A stretch of DNA of 64,000 nt from JAIEPW01 sp964471915 (GTDB taxonomy: Bacteria; Acidobacteriota; Terriglobia; Bryobacterales; Bryobacteraceae): contig CAYYID010000009.1 of assembly GCA_964471915.1 (NCBI GenBank), positions 1-64,000 of the forward strand. Reading direction: 5' to 3'. Positions within the stretch are counted from its first letter, which is position 1, and each line of letters starts with the position of its first letter. Of the stretch, positions 52,573 to 60,527 are shown in pieces. Below the pieces are notes generated by a model. The model was not told the DNA's origin and did not search any database. It was given only the letters and a program-made list of their open reading frames with translations. A program made the translations under genes and the position numbers.

Positions 52573-52894
52573 GCGGGTTCATCTGCTCACGGTCCAGCCG
52601 GTCTCGTTCCTCTTCCAGCACCACCAACGCCCGAAACTCATCCGCCCGAATATCATCGAGGCCGATCGGGATGCCCAGCTTCAAGGCGGTCCTGATATCG
52701 ATGGCCTGTCGTAGCAGAAGTCCGGCCTCGGAAGACTGCGCCGCATCCAACTTGTCCTGCGGGCACCGGTCACAGCGTCCACCGTCATCGGGTGCGTCCG
52801 GACAGAGGCCGGGATCGCACAGTTCCTCGCGGCGAAGGGCCCAGTGAATCAGGAACCGCAGGGAGGGCTGCTCCGGCCACTCCCCGGATGTCAG
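52562..52894 (-). CDS. T part of the tail assembly chaperone GT, reached by -1 frameshift
   Basis: This frame is open from the G stop region to 52562 (110 codons) with no ATG or GTG near its beginning; the first TTG is 48 codons in. It lies in the -1 frame relative to the G gene and joins it at the heptamer CCCAAAC (52894-52900). Text includes PEQPSLRFLIHWALRREELC, a Cys group (CDPGLC ... CDRC) and LDDIRADEFRALVVLEEERD. By analogy with lambda G/GT it is made only as a fusion of about 316 residues. An alternative is a CTG start at 52894. Confidence 0.75.
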   Translation of the reverse strand: MTSGEWPEQPSLRFLIHWALRREELCDPGLCPDAPDDGGRCDRCPQDKLDAAQSSEAGLLLRQAIDIRTALKLGIPIGLDDIRADEFRALVVLEEERDRLDREQMNPHGR

Positions 52895-52900
52895 TTTGGG
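52891..52900 (-). promoter_or_regulatory. Programmed -1 ribosomal frameshift site
   Basis: The G frame ends GAC CCA AAC TGA. The heptamer C-CCA-AAC fits X-XXY-YYZ, letting both tRNAs slip back to CCC and AAA. The stop codon directly follows, and the -1 frame is open for 110 codons. This sits between a tail tube gene and the tape measure, where tail chaperone frameshifting occurs in most siphophages. Confidence 0.8.
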
Positions 52901-53511
52901 TCGGCGGTCTCCTGGAACGCGGCGTCGAGGGCGTCAATCGCAGCTTTCACCGCCACGGCCTGGTGAATGACCGGGACCTCGCCCGCGTACCCTTCCGATG
53001 TCTGGGCCAGTCGCTTGTAGAGCGCTCCCGCCGGCGCCAGGTTGATGATCAACTCCTGGCGGTTGTAGGGAAGATCCAGCACCCGGGCGAAGCCGCGCCG
53101 GTATTCGAAGACGTCCTTCGCCGACGGCATCTTCAGGAGGTGCGTTACCGAACCGCCGAGCACGCGCAGGGTCACCCGAAATGCGTCGCCGGCCTGGACG
53201 ACATCATCCACTTCGGCCTGGCTGAGCTGCTCGATGACGCGGCTGGCCTCAAAGGCGTCCACATCGGGCCCGTTCTCTTCGAGCACGCGGATCTTCGCCA
53301 GCAGCGCGGCGTCGGCATCCTCGGAGTTCGGGATGGTCGTTTCGGAGACGCCTCGTCCCAACTGCTTCACGATAACTTTGCGCTTCCGTTGGCGTTCGAT
53401 CCATTCCTCGTCGCTGGGGAACCGGACGCGAACAGTTTTCAAGCCCGCGGGCGTGCGCAGTTGCAGCGCGACCGGGCGCGCGGCGTCAAACACAACAGGA
53501 GTCGTTTCCAT
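52891..53511 (-). CDS. Tail assembly chaperone, G-like protein
   Basis: The 206-residue soluble protein contains an acidic and helix-rich C-terminus (AVAVKAAIDALDAAFQETAD) and YRRGFARVLDLPYNRQELII. There is no TM. Position right after the tail tube and before the tape measure, plus the -1 slippery site at its end, identifies it as the G-type chaperone that coats the tape measure during tail assembly. Most ribosomes would terminate at TGA 52891-52893 and give G; a minority would make GT. Confidence 0.8.
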   Translation of the reverse strand: METTPVVFDAARPVALQLRTPAGLKTVRVRFPSDEEWIERQRKRKVIVKQLGRGVSETTIPNSEDADAALLAKIRVLEENGPDVDAFEASRVIEQLSQAEVDDVVQAGDAFRVTLRVLGGSVTHLLKMPSAKDVFEYRRGFARVLDLPYNRQELIINLAPAGALYKRLAQTSEGYAGEVPVIHQAVAVKAAIDALDAAFQETADPN

Positions 53512-53522
53512 CAGAGTCCTTT

Positions 53523-54563
53523 CTACTGGCAGATGCTATCGACGCCGCATTTCGCGACGGCGGAGATGATGCCGTTGGTGGAGTCGTACATCGGCAGACA
53601 CTCGACGGCCACTGTGACGATGCCGTCCGTTTCACCCACCTCGGCGGTCGCGAAGGACACCTTCTCCCAAGTGATCTGCAGGGAGTTGTTCGCGTCGTAG
53701 GTGAGGGTGATAACCGCCGTGCCCGTCGTTTGGCTCTTGAGCTTCGTCAACTCAGTTGAGCCGTTCTCAAATCGAGCGGTGAAGCGCAGCGTGCCCTGCC
53801 GCTTGCCGAACTCGAGGCGGCCTCGGATTGCGCCGCTCGTGGCATCGCCGGGCGTCTGGAAGCCCGAACCGGGAAAGAACCCCGCATCCATGAGGATGTT
53901 GTTCTTCCAACTGGTTTCCAGCGAAACGATGTTCTTGTTCGAGACATAGTTGACGCCGTTGATTGCCAGCGCGAGCGAGGCAGACGGCAGCAGCTTTTCG
54001 AGCGTCGCAGCCGGGACTACGATGCCGGAAGGCTCGGTCAGCTTGCCCGAGCCAACGAATTCGATGTTGATCTTCGAGTTGGCGCGACCGGGCCCGCTGC
54101 CGATGGAGATGGTCCAGCCCTCAATGGCACATCCGACCGCCATGCGATCCAGGACAAGCCCCGCGCCAGGACGGATCTGCTCGACGAAGGAGAAGTACGG
54201 CAACTCGGCCGCATCACCATTGGCGGGGAACAGTGGTGTGCACGTGTAGGTGAAGTTGGGGTTGGTGCCCGCCTTCACCACCTTGCCGAGCGAGAACGCC
54301 ATGGCCCATGCCGCGATCTCGGCACTCAGGTACTTCTCGATGCTGCTCCCTGCATCCCAGGACGTCTGGAAGGACTGCGTGGGGAATTCATGGCCCTTGC
54401 CGAATTCGTCGGCATCGTTCTCGGTGTTCAGCTTCGGGTTGGCCAGTGCGGCGTTCAGCTTGCGCAGTTGCCACATCTGCACCGCAGAGTTCGCCGTAGC
54501 GATGTCGGTCTGCTTCTGCTTGCCGAAGCAGATCAGAACTTCCTGCAACCTACTCGTCGACAT
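53523..54563 (-). CDS. Major tail tube protein
   Basis: The 346-residue protein is beta-rich with repeated short strands and polar loops (LALAINGVNYVSNKNIVSLE, TGTAVITLTYDANNSLQITW), as expected for tail tube subunits. It starts within the end of the 53-residue gene and precedes the chaperones, the standard slot for the tube gene. The family is not recognised by a specific motif; the call rests on position, length and composition. Confidence 0.7.
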   Translation of the reverse strand: MSTSRLQEVLICFGKQKQTDIATANSAVQMWQLRKLNAALANPKLNTENDADEFGKGHEFPTQSFQTSWDAGSSIEKYLSAEIAAWAMAFSLGKVVKAGTNPNFTYTCTPLFPANGDAAELPYFSFVEQIRPGAGLVLDRMAVGCAIEGWTISIGSGPGRANSKINIEFVGSGKLTEPSGIVVPAATLEKLLPSASLALAINGVNYVSNKNIVSLETSWKNNILMDAGFFPGSGFQTPGDATSGAIRGRLEFGKRQGTLRFTARFENGSTELTKLKSQTTGTAVITLTYDANNSLQITWEKVSFATAEVGETDGIVTVAVECLPMYDSTNGIISAVAKCGVDSICQ

Positions 54564-54711
54564 CGGGCTTTACCTCCTCCTGCTTCGCCGGCGGATCGCA
54601 CTGGCTCCATCCGGCTATGAGCATTGGCACCAGAATCTCTGGCGTCGCCTCCACTTCCTTCGGCTCACCCTGACCGTGGGGAGGCCGTAACCATACACGT
54701 GGTTCAGTCAT
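54550..54711 (-). CDS. Small phage protein (53 residues) between tail terminator and tube genes
   Basis: ATG at 54711 opens MTEPRVWLRPPHGQGEPKEV then EATPEILVPMLIAGWSQCDP and an acidic tail ending PDVDE before TAG at 54550-54552. It overlaps the tail-terminator stop by 8 bases and the tube start by 14, so it is tightly coupled to both. No known domain. The overlaps on both sides are the main support that it is translated. Confidence 0.65.
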   Translation of the reverse strand: MTEPRVWLRPPHGQGEPKEVEATPEILVPMLIAGWSQCDPPAKQEEVKPDVDE

Positions 54712-55177
54712 CGCCAATCTCCGTGAAAGACATGTTCACCTCGAAATAGTCCAGTCCCTCCGCGTCCGTGGCGCGTTGGATCGACGGCACATCCATCGGG
54801 TAGCAGGAGGGGTGAACGGTAGCGTTGATCAACGGCACGCCAGCCGAGACCGGCACGCCCTTTGTAGTCAGCCGGAACAGCCGGTAATACGCAGTGGGAG
54901 GGTCGCCGTCGAAGGATTCCCGCGCGCGGAGAAACAGCGACGCCTGATGCTTCCATACGTCGCTCCCGCCGAAGTTGCTGGGTGCGGTGCCCTGCCAGGC
55001 CACCATGATGGACGGCGACGGCATCTGATGAATCGCCAACGCCAAGCTGGCCTTCTTCGGGTACTGGTCGTGGTAGGCATAGATCCGGTCTGGATCACCG
55101 CCCACCTCCATGACAAGCTCTGGCACGTCGCGCAGCAGCGCCACGAGGGAATCGATGAGAGTCGAAGGGTCAATCAT
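54704..55177 (-). CDS. Tail terminator/completion protein
   Basis: The 157-residue protein starts with a helix (MIDPSTLIDSLVALLRDVPE) followed by alternating strands, ending EVNMSFTEIGDD. Position between the neck protein and tube genes and length fit tail terminators (lambda gpU-like). ATGA overlap with the upstream gene. No specific motif beyond fold and order. Confidence 0.65.
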   Translation of the reverse strand: MIDPSTLIDSLVALLRDVPELVMEVGGDPDRIYAYHDQYPKKASLALAIHQMPSPSIMVAWQGTAPSNFGGSDVWKHQASLFLRARESFDGDPPTAYYRLFRLTTKGVPVSAGVPLINATVHPSCYPMDVPSIQRATDAEGLDYFEVNMSFTEIGDD

Positions 55178-55629
55178 TGCTGTTTGCCTCCGAGACCGCG
55201 CTCAAGCACCAGGCGCTTGACTGCCTCCGCCATCACGCGGCGTGCCGTCTCCACGACGGCGGCCTTGTTTCTGGGCGAGAATACCAACCACTGCTCGATC
55301 TTCTGATTGGCCCAGGCTTTGATCCGGTCCTTGCGCGACGTAAGGCCCGCCTTCGCTGTTTTCTCGCTGACCGTGCGCAGCGACAGGTTGCGCAGCATGT
55401 CGCCGGTGAAGATCAGGTTGCGCCGGTTGCCCTTGCCGAGCTTCGTCTTCTGGATGGCGTACCGTTTGGTGAGCGGCTTGGCCGGCTGGTCTTCCGGGCC
55501 CAGTGCGGCCTGCAACCGGTTCTTCACTGCCGCCACACCGACCGTGCCGACCTTGAACATCTGGTGCTGGCGGAAGTTCAGGTGGTCGAGCACCAATCGT
55601 TTCTTCTGCCAAATGCGAACGCTGGCCAT
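55174..55629 (-). CDS. Phage neck/tail-completion protein (HK97 gp10- or gpZ-like)
   Basis: The 151-residue basic protein contains NLIFTGDMLRNLSLRT, a pattern of minor tail Z or virion morphogenesis proteins (x-FTGxLxxS). It is rich in Lys and Arg and has a C-terminal amphipathic helix (RRVMAEAVKRLVLERG). It sits between the head-tail joining and tail-terminator genes. Confidence 0.65.
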   Translation of the reverse strand: MASVRIWQKKRLVLDHLNFRQHQMFKVGTVGVAAVKNRLQAALGPEDQPAKPLTKRYAIQKTKLGKGNRRNLIFTGDMLRNLSLRTVSEKTAKAGLTSRKDRIKAWANQKIEQWLVFSPRNKAAVVETARRVMAEAVKRLVLERGLGGKQQ

Positions 55630-55635
55630 GGGTAG

Positions 55636-55935
55636 CTACTGAATCCGAAGCGCCAGCTTCACACCGCCGCCGGCGTCGGCTTCGACTTCGAACACCTTGT
55701 AGGCGGCACCGGCAATCTCTACCTCATCACCGCGCTCGGGCGGCGAAGGCAGATCAGCCGCGCGAAGGAACAACAACGCGTAGGTGCCGGGTGCATTCTC
55801 CTCGAGGCGCACTCCCGTTTCGAGTATCCCGGTAAGGACGAAAGAGGCGCCCGCCGCAGGCCGGTATGTAACCTGGCGCCCGAAGCCGTCCAGGCAGGCC
55901 GCATTGAGCGCCCCCATCGCCGCGTTCCACGACAT
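55636..55935 (-). CDS. Head-tail joining protein (gpFII-like)
   Basis: The 99-residue beta-rich protein contains LTGILETGVRLEENAPGTYA and VEIAGAAYKVFEVEADAGGG, a small beta-barrel typical of FII-like head-tail attachment proteins. It follows the capsid gene by 3 bases and precedes the neck gene by 6 bases. Confidence 0.65.
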   Translation of the reverse strand: MSWNAAMGALNAACLDGFGRQVTYRPAAGASFVLTGILETGVRLEENAPGTYALLFLRAADLPSPPERGDEVEIAGAAYKVFEVEADAGGGVKLALRIQ

Positions 55936-55938
55936 CGC

Positions 55939-56949
55939 CTACGCCTTGGTCGCCTTGACCAGCACTTCCGGCCGCAGGCAAATCGGCAGCGGATTCTGCT
56001 GAGTGTGGAGGTCCGTGCCGCGGCCGAACTTGCGCGGCTCCTGCTTGGCGTAAAGCGGCAGGCCCAGCGTGTTTGCGGTCTCATTGAAGTCCGCCGGCGC
56101 GAAGTACGTCCGGAAAGTGTTCGCCGTGCCGATGGGCAAGAAGTGCGCTTCGTCGTCAGCGACAAACTTGCGCACGTTCCCGGCGGCGTCGGTCGCCTGG
56201 CCGCGATATTCTTCGAAGGTCACGCCGCCGAAGGTGAAGCCGGTGCGGTTGTCGCTGAACAGCGCCAGGCCGTTCTGCCACCGCTGGTAGGCCTCCTTCA
56301 CCTTAGCGTGGGTGGTGAGCGCGTCGAAGAAGCCAGCCGAGCACAGGCACAGGATGCCTGTCATGAACTCGCCCTTGAGATTGTCCTCGACGTGGCGTTT
56401 CACTTCGAGCACCTTCAGCAGCACCTCGGTGGTGTTGGTCGTCAGCGCGAAGTTCACCGTCTTTGGCGAGATACCAAACTCGCTGTAGAGGTCGTAGAGC
56501 GTGGAGCCATCGGCGTCGAGGATCACGCCCTTCAGCGCGCCCATGCGCAGGTGCTCCAGCGTGATGGCATGCTTGTTGCGCATGTTCTGGAGCTTCAGCG
56601 CCAGCAGGTTCGCCAGCGCGTCCGTGTCCGATTCTGACCCGAAGGCCCGAATGCCCTGGACCTCTTCGGGCAGCACGGTGTCGTCGTGCGGAATGTGCGG
56701 GATCACGAACGAGCGCACCTTGCGCTTGCCCTGCGTGCCCACGGTGCCCGGAGCGCCCACCGGCTGAGTCGGCAGCAGGTTCAGCACGCCGCTCATCTCT
56801 TCGATGATGATGGTGCGCGTCCGGACGCCCGTGGGCGGCATGAGGTTCAACTGCTCCATGCGCCCGTAGGTGTTGGGGATCTTGTTGATGGCCGCCGTGA
56901 GAGCGACCATATTGAATGCATCGGTTGCGAATGGATTGAGGATCGGCAT
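55939..56949 (-). CDS. Major capsid protein, lambda gpE family
   Basis: The 336-residue protein matches the lambda E/Phage_cap_E plan: N-terminal FNMVALTAAINKIPNTYGRM, a central EEVQGIRAFGSESDTDALAN, helix HVEDNLKGEFMTGILCLCSA, and the late FEEYRGQATDAAGNVRKFVA and ADEAHFLPIGT-like segment (VADDEAHFLPIGTANTFRTY). It is the HK97-fold shell subunit. It lies between the decoration and joining genes, as in lambda. Confidence 0.9.
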   Translation of the reverse strand: MPILNPFATDAFNMVALTAAINKIPNTYGRMEQLNLMPPTGVRTRTIIIEEMSGVLNLLPTQPVGAPGTVGTQGKRKVRSFVIPHIPHDDTVLPEEVQGIRAFGSESDTDALANLLALKLQNMRNKHAITLEHLRMGALKGVILDADGSTLYDLYSEFGISPKTVNFALTTNTTEVLLKVLEVKRHVEDNLKGEFMTGILCLCSAGFFDALTTHAKVKEAYQRWQNGLALFSDNRTGFTFGGVTFEEYRGQATDAAGNVRKFVADDEAHFLPIGTANTFRTYFAPADFNETANTLGLPLYAKQEPRKFGRGTDLHTQQNPLPICLRPEVLVKATKA

Positions 56950-56953
56950 GGGG

Positions 56954-57595
56954 TTACGCTCCTTCCCGGACGAGAATGCCCAGGGTCTTCAGTTGGGCGA
57001 TCGCGACGGCCTTCTGCGGCGCGGTGGCTCCGGACTTCCACACCAGCGCGGGCTGCGACACGATGGCCTCGCGCGCGATGATCACGGTCTGCTTGGCAGC
57101 CGCGCTGGCGTCGACCGCCTCCACCAGGACACCGGCGGCGAACTGGAGGCCGTCGCTGGCGGCGGGATTGAACTCGCCGATTTCGCTCGCGACGGAAACG
57201 GCAATCGTGAACTTGTCTCCGACCTCGAAGTCGGTGCTGCCGTCTGCCAGCGTGCAATTGATGTGGTTGCCGGCATAGGCGACCGCGACAGTCAAATCGG
57301 GGAGCGGCAAGCCTCGCGGGTCCACCACGGTGAAGACTCCGGCGTTGGTGACCTTCGTTTTGCACGTCAGCACGTAGCTGCCGAGCAACGCGGAAGGACC
57401 GAGCGTCACCGTGCCCATCACTCCGTTGCCGGTGTTGGCGCCGGGCGTCACCGTCACGGCGGGAGCCTTCCGCCCCACGACAGCGCCGAGCGCCAGGTTG
57501 CCCGCGGTCAACGTCACCTCGTCGCGGGAGAAGAGATTCGGGGCTTCGTACTTGAGGACATCCCCCAGGTAATTACTTTCGGTTTGAACCGGCAT
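56954..57595 (-). CDS. Head decoration protein (gpD-like)
   Basis: The 213-residue protein begins VQTESNYLGDVLKYEAPNLF SRDE-type, with TLTAGNLALGAVVGRKA, the common start of phage head decoration proteins, and ends with a helix region AIVSQPALVWKSGATAPQKA. It is longer than lambda gpD (110) because of an inserted beta region. It sits between protease and capsid genes in lambda order. Confidence 0.82.
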   Translation of the reverse strand: MPVQTESNYLGDVLKYEAPNLFSRDEVTLTAGNLALGAVVGRKAPAVTVTPGANTGNGVMGTVTLGPSALLGSYVLTCKTKVTNAGVFTVVDPRGLPLPDLTVAVAYAGNHINCTLADGSTDFEVGDKFTIAVSVASEIGEFNPAASDGLQFAAGVLVEAVDASAAAKQTVIIAREAIVSQPALVWKSGATAPQKAVAIAQLKTLGILVREGA

Positions 57596-57598
57596 GGG

Positions 57599-57937
57599 TT
57601 ACTTCCCTCCTTTCGGGCCAGTCGCCAGCGCCGCGCAGGCTTTGACGACCGGGTTGTCATCGAGGTTCTGCTTCGCCGCTGTGCCGGCCTCGGGCAGGAC
57701 GTGGGACCGGATCTCGTCCTGATCGGACTCGGCCCGCTGGGTGAGTAGCTCCTTGCGGACGTCGGCCACGGCGAGGTGGCGGGCGATGAAGTCGCCAGCG
57801 AGCGCGGGCCGGCCAGCGATGTTGCACAGCACAACGATCTCGGCAGCCTCGGCGTAGCCCTGCTCGCGGGCTTGGGCCTCGATTGCAGCGAGATCGGGAA
57901 CGGGCGGACTCGTTGCCGCCTGGATGGTTTCGGACAC
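57599..57937 (-). CDS. Nested scaffold protein (Nu3-like), internal start in the protease gene
   Basis: An in-frame GTG at 57937 is preceded by AAAGGAGG, with GGAGG at 57945-57949 and 7-base spacing, much stronger than expected by chance. It would give 112 residues: VSETIQAATSPPVPDLAAIE followed by helix-rich, Glu/Ala-rich sequence to the common stop. In lambda, Nu3 scaffold is the C-terminal part of gene C made from an internal start. The match in place and logic supports the same device here. Confidence 0.7.
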   Translation of the reverse strand: MSETIQAATSPPVPDLAAIEAQAREQGYAEAAEIVVLCNIAGRPALAGDFIARHLAVADVRKELLTQRAESDQDEIRSHVLPEAGTAAKQNLDDNPVVKACAALATGPKGGK

Positions 57938-58816
57938 AGTAGTGCCTCCTTTTGTGAACTTGGTTTGCGACGGGTTGCGTTCAGACAGAGCCGCCGTCAT
58001 TTCGGCGAGAGCGTCACGGAAGGTGCCAATACGGTCGGCAAAGCCACGCGCAACGCTGTCTTCGCCGTAGAGAATGCCCGCCTCGGTGCCGCGGACGGCG
58101 GTGGCGCCGATGCTCCGGCGGCGGGCGACCGCACCGACAAACATGCCGTAGAGCCGATCGACTTCAGAGACCAGCACGTCGCGGGCGCCTTCCGAGAGTG
58201 GCTCGTGCGGGTTGAAGTCGTTCTTGCGGTCGCCCGCAAAGATCGTCGTGTACTTTAGGCCGTTGTCCGCGTCCCATCCGCTCTGGTCGAGATGCATCGC
58301 GATGATGCCCACCGAGCCGACGCCGCCGGTGCGCGTCACCCAGATGCGATCGGTTGCCGACGCCAGCAGATACCCGGCACTGAGGGCCCAGTCGTCCACC
58401 GATGCCCAGACCGGCTTGATCCGTGCGGCCTCCTCGATTAGGGCCGTCACATCCCATGCGCCATTGGCCTCACCGCCGTAGCTGTCGAAGCGCAGCAGTA
58501 TGCCCTTGACCTGCGGGTCCGTCGCTGCATCGAGAATCTCGTTACCCAGCTGCTCATACGAAGTCAGCCCGGATTGCGCATCCATGCCAGAGGCGCGATT
58601 CACCAGGCTGCCCGCGATCTCGATCACCGCCACACCCGCATCGGTAATGGCGTATGGCTTCCGTGACCGCTGCTCGGACAGAAGCGCCGCCTCCACGGCA
58701 GGCGGCTCCACGCCCAGGCGCGGCGCGAGCACAGCGAGAATCGCCGCCAGTTTCTTCGAGTCGATCATCAGCGGCGTGTTGAACACGCGCGAGGCGATAT
58801 GTGAAAGATTCGTCAT
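57599..58816 (-). CDS. Prohead protease, S49/SppA family (gpC-like)
   Basis: The 405-residue protein has an S49 domain (about 40-270): GVAVIEIAGSLVNRASGMDA, LRFDSYGGEANGAW, the Ser region DDWALSAGYLLASATDRIWV, and TGGVGSVGIIAMHLDQ. The C-terminal part (295-405) is the scaffold region. It matures the prohead by cleaving the scaffold and portal. It overlaps the portal gene by 4 bases. Confidence 0.9.
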   Translation of the reverse strand: MTNLSHIASRVFNTPLMIDSKKLAAILAVLAPRLGVEPPAVEAALLSEQRSRKPYAITDAGVAVIEIAGSLVNRASGMDAQSGLTSYEQLGNEILDAATDPQVKGILLRFDSYGGEANGAWDVTALIEEAARIKPVWASVDDWALSAGYLLASATDRIWVTRTGGVGSVGIIAMHLDQSGWDADNGLKYTTIFAGDRKNDFNPHEPLSEGARDVLVSEVDRLYGMFVGAVARRRSIGATAVRGTEAGILYGEDSVARGFADRIGTFRDALAEMTAALSERNPSQTKFTKGGTTVSETIQAATSPPVPDLAAIEAQAREQGYAEAAEIVVLCNIAGRPALAGDFIARHLAVADVRKELLTQRAESDQDEIRSHVLPEAGTAAKQNLDDNPVVKACAALATGPKGGK

Positions 58817-60303
58817 TGGATTTCCGTTGCAGGTTCCTTCTCTGCCACCCGTTGCCCATTGCCGGTGGTCTTTCGCGGATCGGAGTCGAACGTCAACCCT
58901 AGTGAATCGGAGCGCGCATTGTCGGCGGCGACTTGCCGGTCGACGTCTTCCTCGTCGTAGCCCATCTCGTTGATGACGGCGCTGCGCGGCTTGAAGCCCG
59001 CCCGCACGGCGACGACCTCGGCGTTCATGTCCTTCAACGGATCAACCCAGTCCCAGGACGGTGGCCGCCATTCGACGTCGAGATACTGGTTGCGATTCTT
59101 CGCAAAGTCGAACGGGTCAATCTCACCGGCAACTACCGCCGCTTCGATCCACGCGTGCCACACGGGGCGGCAGAACTGAAACACCATCACCTGGTGCTGG
59201 AACTGTTCGCAGCGGCGCCGGAACTCGAGCAGGCCCGCGCGGATCGACGAGTAGTTGACGCGCTCCAGGTCCCCGGTGAGCTGCTCGTAGGTGATCCCCA
59301 GGCCCGCGGCGATCGCGCGCAACTGCACCCGCATGAACTCCGTGTACATGCCACCCACATCGCCAGGCTCGGTAAACTTCACGTCCTCGCCGGGCAGGAG
59401 CTTCACCATCGACCCCGGCTCGATCCCGGCCAGTGGCACGCCGCTCGCATCGGTCTCACCCTCGCCGGGCTTACTCCCGATCACCGGATCCTCCGGGTTG
59501 TTCTCGGTGATGAACGCCGCGAACATGGCCGCCAGCTTCTTGCGGACCAGTTCCGCGTCGTCGTACTGATCCAGTTCGTGCAGCTTCACCAGCACCTGCG
59601 TGAGCCACGGCTGGCCACGGTGCTGCCCAGGGCGGAGCGGCTTGTAGATGTGCAACACCGAGTCCGCCGTGACGCGCGTCGTCTCGCCGGCGTTGAAGAA
59701 CAACAGCCTCTCGCCCGGGTGCTCACGATAGAGGTGATACGCGACGCGGCGGGCCAGTTTGTCGAACTCGATTCCGGCGCGGATGACGTTTCCGCCCGGC
59801 AAGTTCTCGTCCTTCGAAGTCGGCAGGTGCTCAGCTTCGAGCAATTGGAGTTGAAGCGGAACCGTCAACCCATCCTCGGGCCGGCGCTCGCGGATGCGTA
59901 CCAGACACTCGCCACCCTCGATCGTGGACCGGCACACGAGCGATTGCAGTCCGTAGAAGTCCGTCAGCCCGGCAGCGTCAGCCTCGTCGGTCCACCGCAG
60001 CCAGAGTTCCTGAAGGCTCCGCTTCACCGCCGCATCAGGGTGCCTGGATTGCGGCTTGATGCCCGTGCCGACCGAGTTGCCGACGAAGCTCTCGATGGCG
60101 TTACTTGCCCACGCGTTCCGGCGGACCATGTCGCGCGAACGGGAGCGCAGCGCATCCCCGCCGCCGGTGACGAGGGCATTGATCCCGTCGCTCGAAGGGT
60201 TCCATCCCTGCGTGCGGCGCGTGCTGGCGGCTGCCTCGTAACCCGCGATGGCGCGAAGAGGCGCTACGAACGCCGCGTGCGCGAGATTCCGCCAGTACCC
60301 CAT
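58813..60303 (-). CDS. Portal protein, lambda gpB family
   Basis: The 496-residue protein has the lambda-portal features ARDMVRRNAWASNAIESFVG-like text (SRDMVRRNAWASNAIESFVG, NSVGTGIKP), RSTIEGGECLVRIRER, YRPLRPGQHRGQ-type (IYKPLRPGQHRGQPWL) and LGITYEQLTGDLERVNYSSI. It forms the dodecameric DNA entry ring. It starts at the end of the gpW gene (one-base overlap) and overlaps the protease gene. Confidence 0.93.
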   Translation of the reverse strand: MGYWRNLAHAAFVAPLRAIAGYEAAASTRRTQGWNPSSDGINALVTGGGDALRSRSRDMVRRNAWASNAIESFVGNSVGTGIKPQSRHPDAAVKRSLQELWLRWTDEADAAGLTDFYGLQSLVCRSTIEGGECLVRIRERRPEDGLTVPLQLQLLEAEHLPTSKDENLPGGNVIRAGIEFDKLARRVAYHLYREHPGERLLFFNAGETTRVTADSVLHIYKPLRPGQHRGQPWLTQVLVKLHELDQYDDAELVRKKLAAMFAAFITENNPEDPVIGSKPGEGETDASGVPLAGIEPGSMVKLLPGEDVKFTEPGDVGGMYTEFMRVQLRAIAAGLGITYEQLTGDLERVNYSSIRAGLLEFRRRCEQFQHQVMVFQFCRPVWHAWIEAAVVAGEIDPFDFAKNRNQYLDVEWRPPSWDWVDPLKDMNAEVVAVRAGFKPRSAVINEMGYDEEDVDRQVAADNARSDSLGLTFDSDPRKTTGNGQRVAEKEPATEIQ

Positions 60304-60527
60304 CAGAAGCCCTTCCCGGTGTGTACCCGGATGACGCGGGAGCGCGGCGCGGCCGAGTCCGCCGAGGCCCTGGCCTTGGCGATCTCCGCATCCACCTGTT
60401 GCAGAGCCGTCCGGATCTGCTCCGGGCTACGGTGCCGCAGGGACCGGTCGCCGAACGAAACGGAATCTGGTGCGCTCAGCGCGGCCAGCAGCGCCTCCCG
60501 TTGCGCCTCGAGTTCCTGTAGTGTCAT
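60303..60527 (-). CDS. gpW-like head-tail joining protein
   Basis: The 74-residue protein has two helices (TLQELEAQREALLAAL and EQIRTALQQVDAEIAKARAS) joined by a short hairpin, matching gpW in size (68) and gene order between terminase and portal. It overlaps the terminase stop by 4 bases. Confidence 0.85.
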   Translation of the reverse strand: MTLQELEAQREALLAALSAPDSVSFGDRSLRHRSPEQIRTALQQVDAEIAKARASADSAAPRSRVIRVHTGKGF

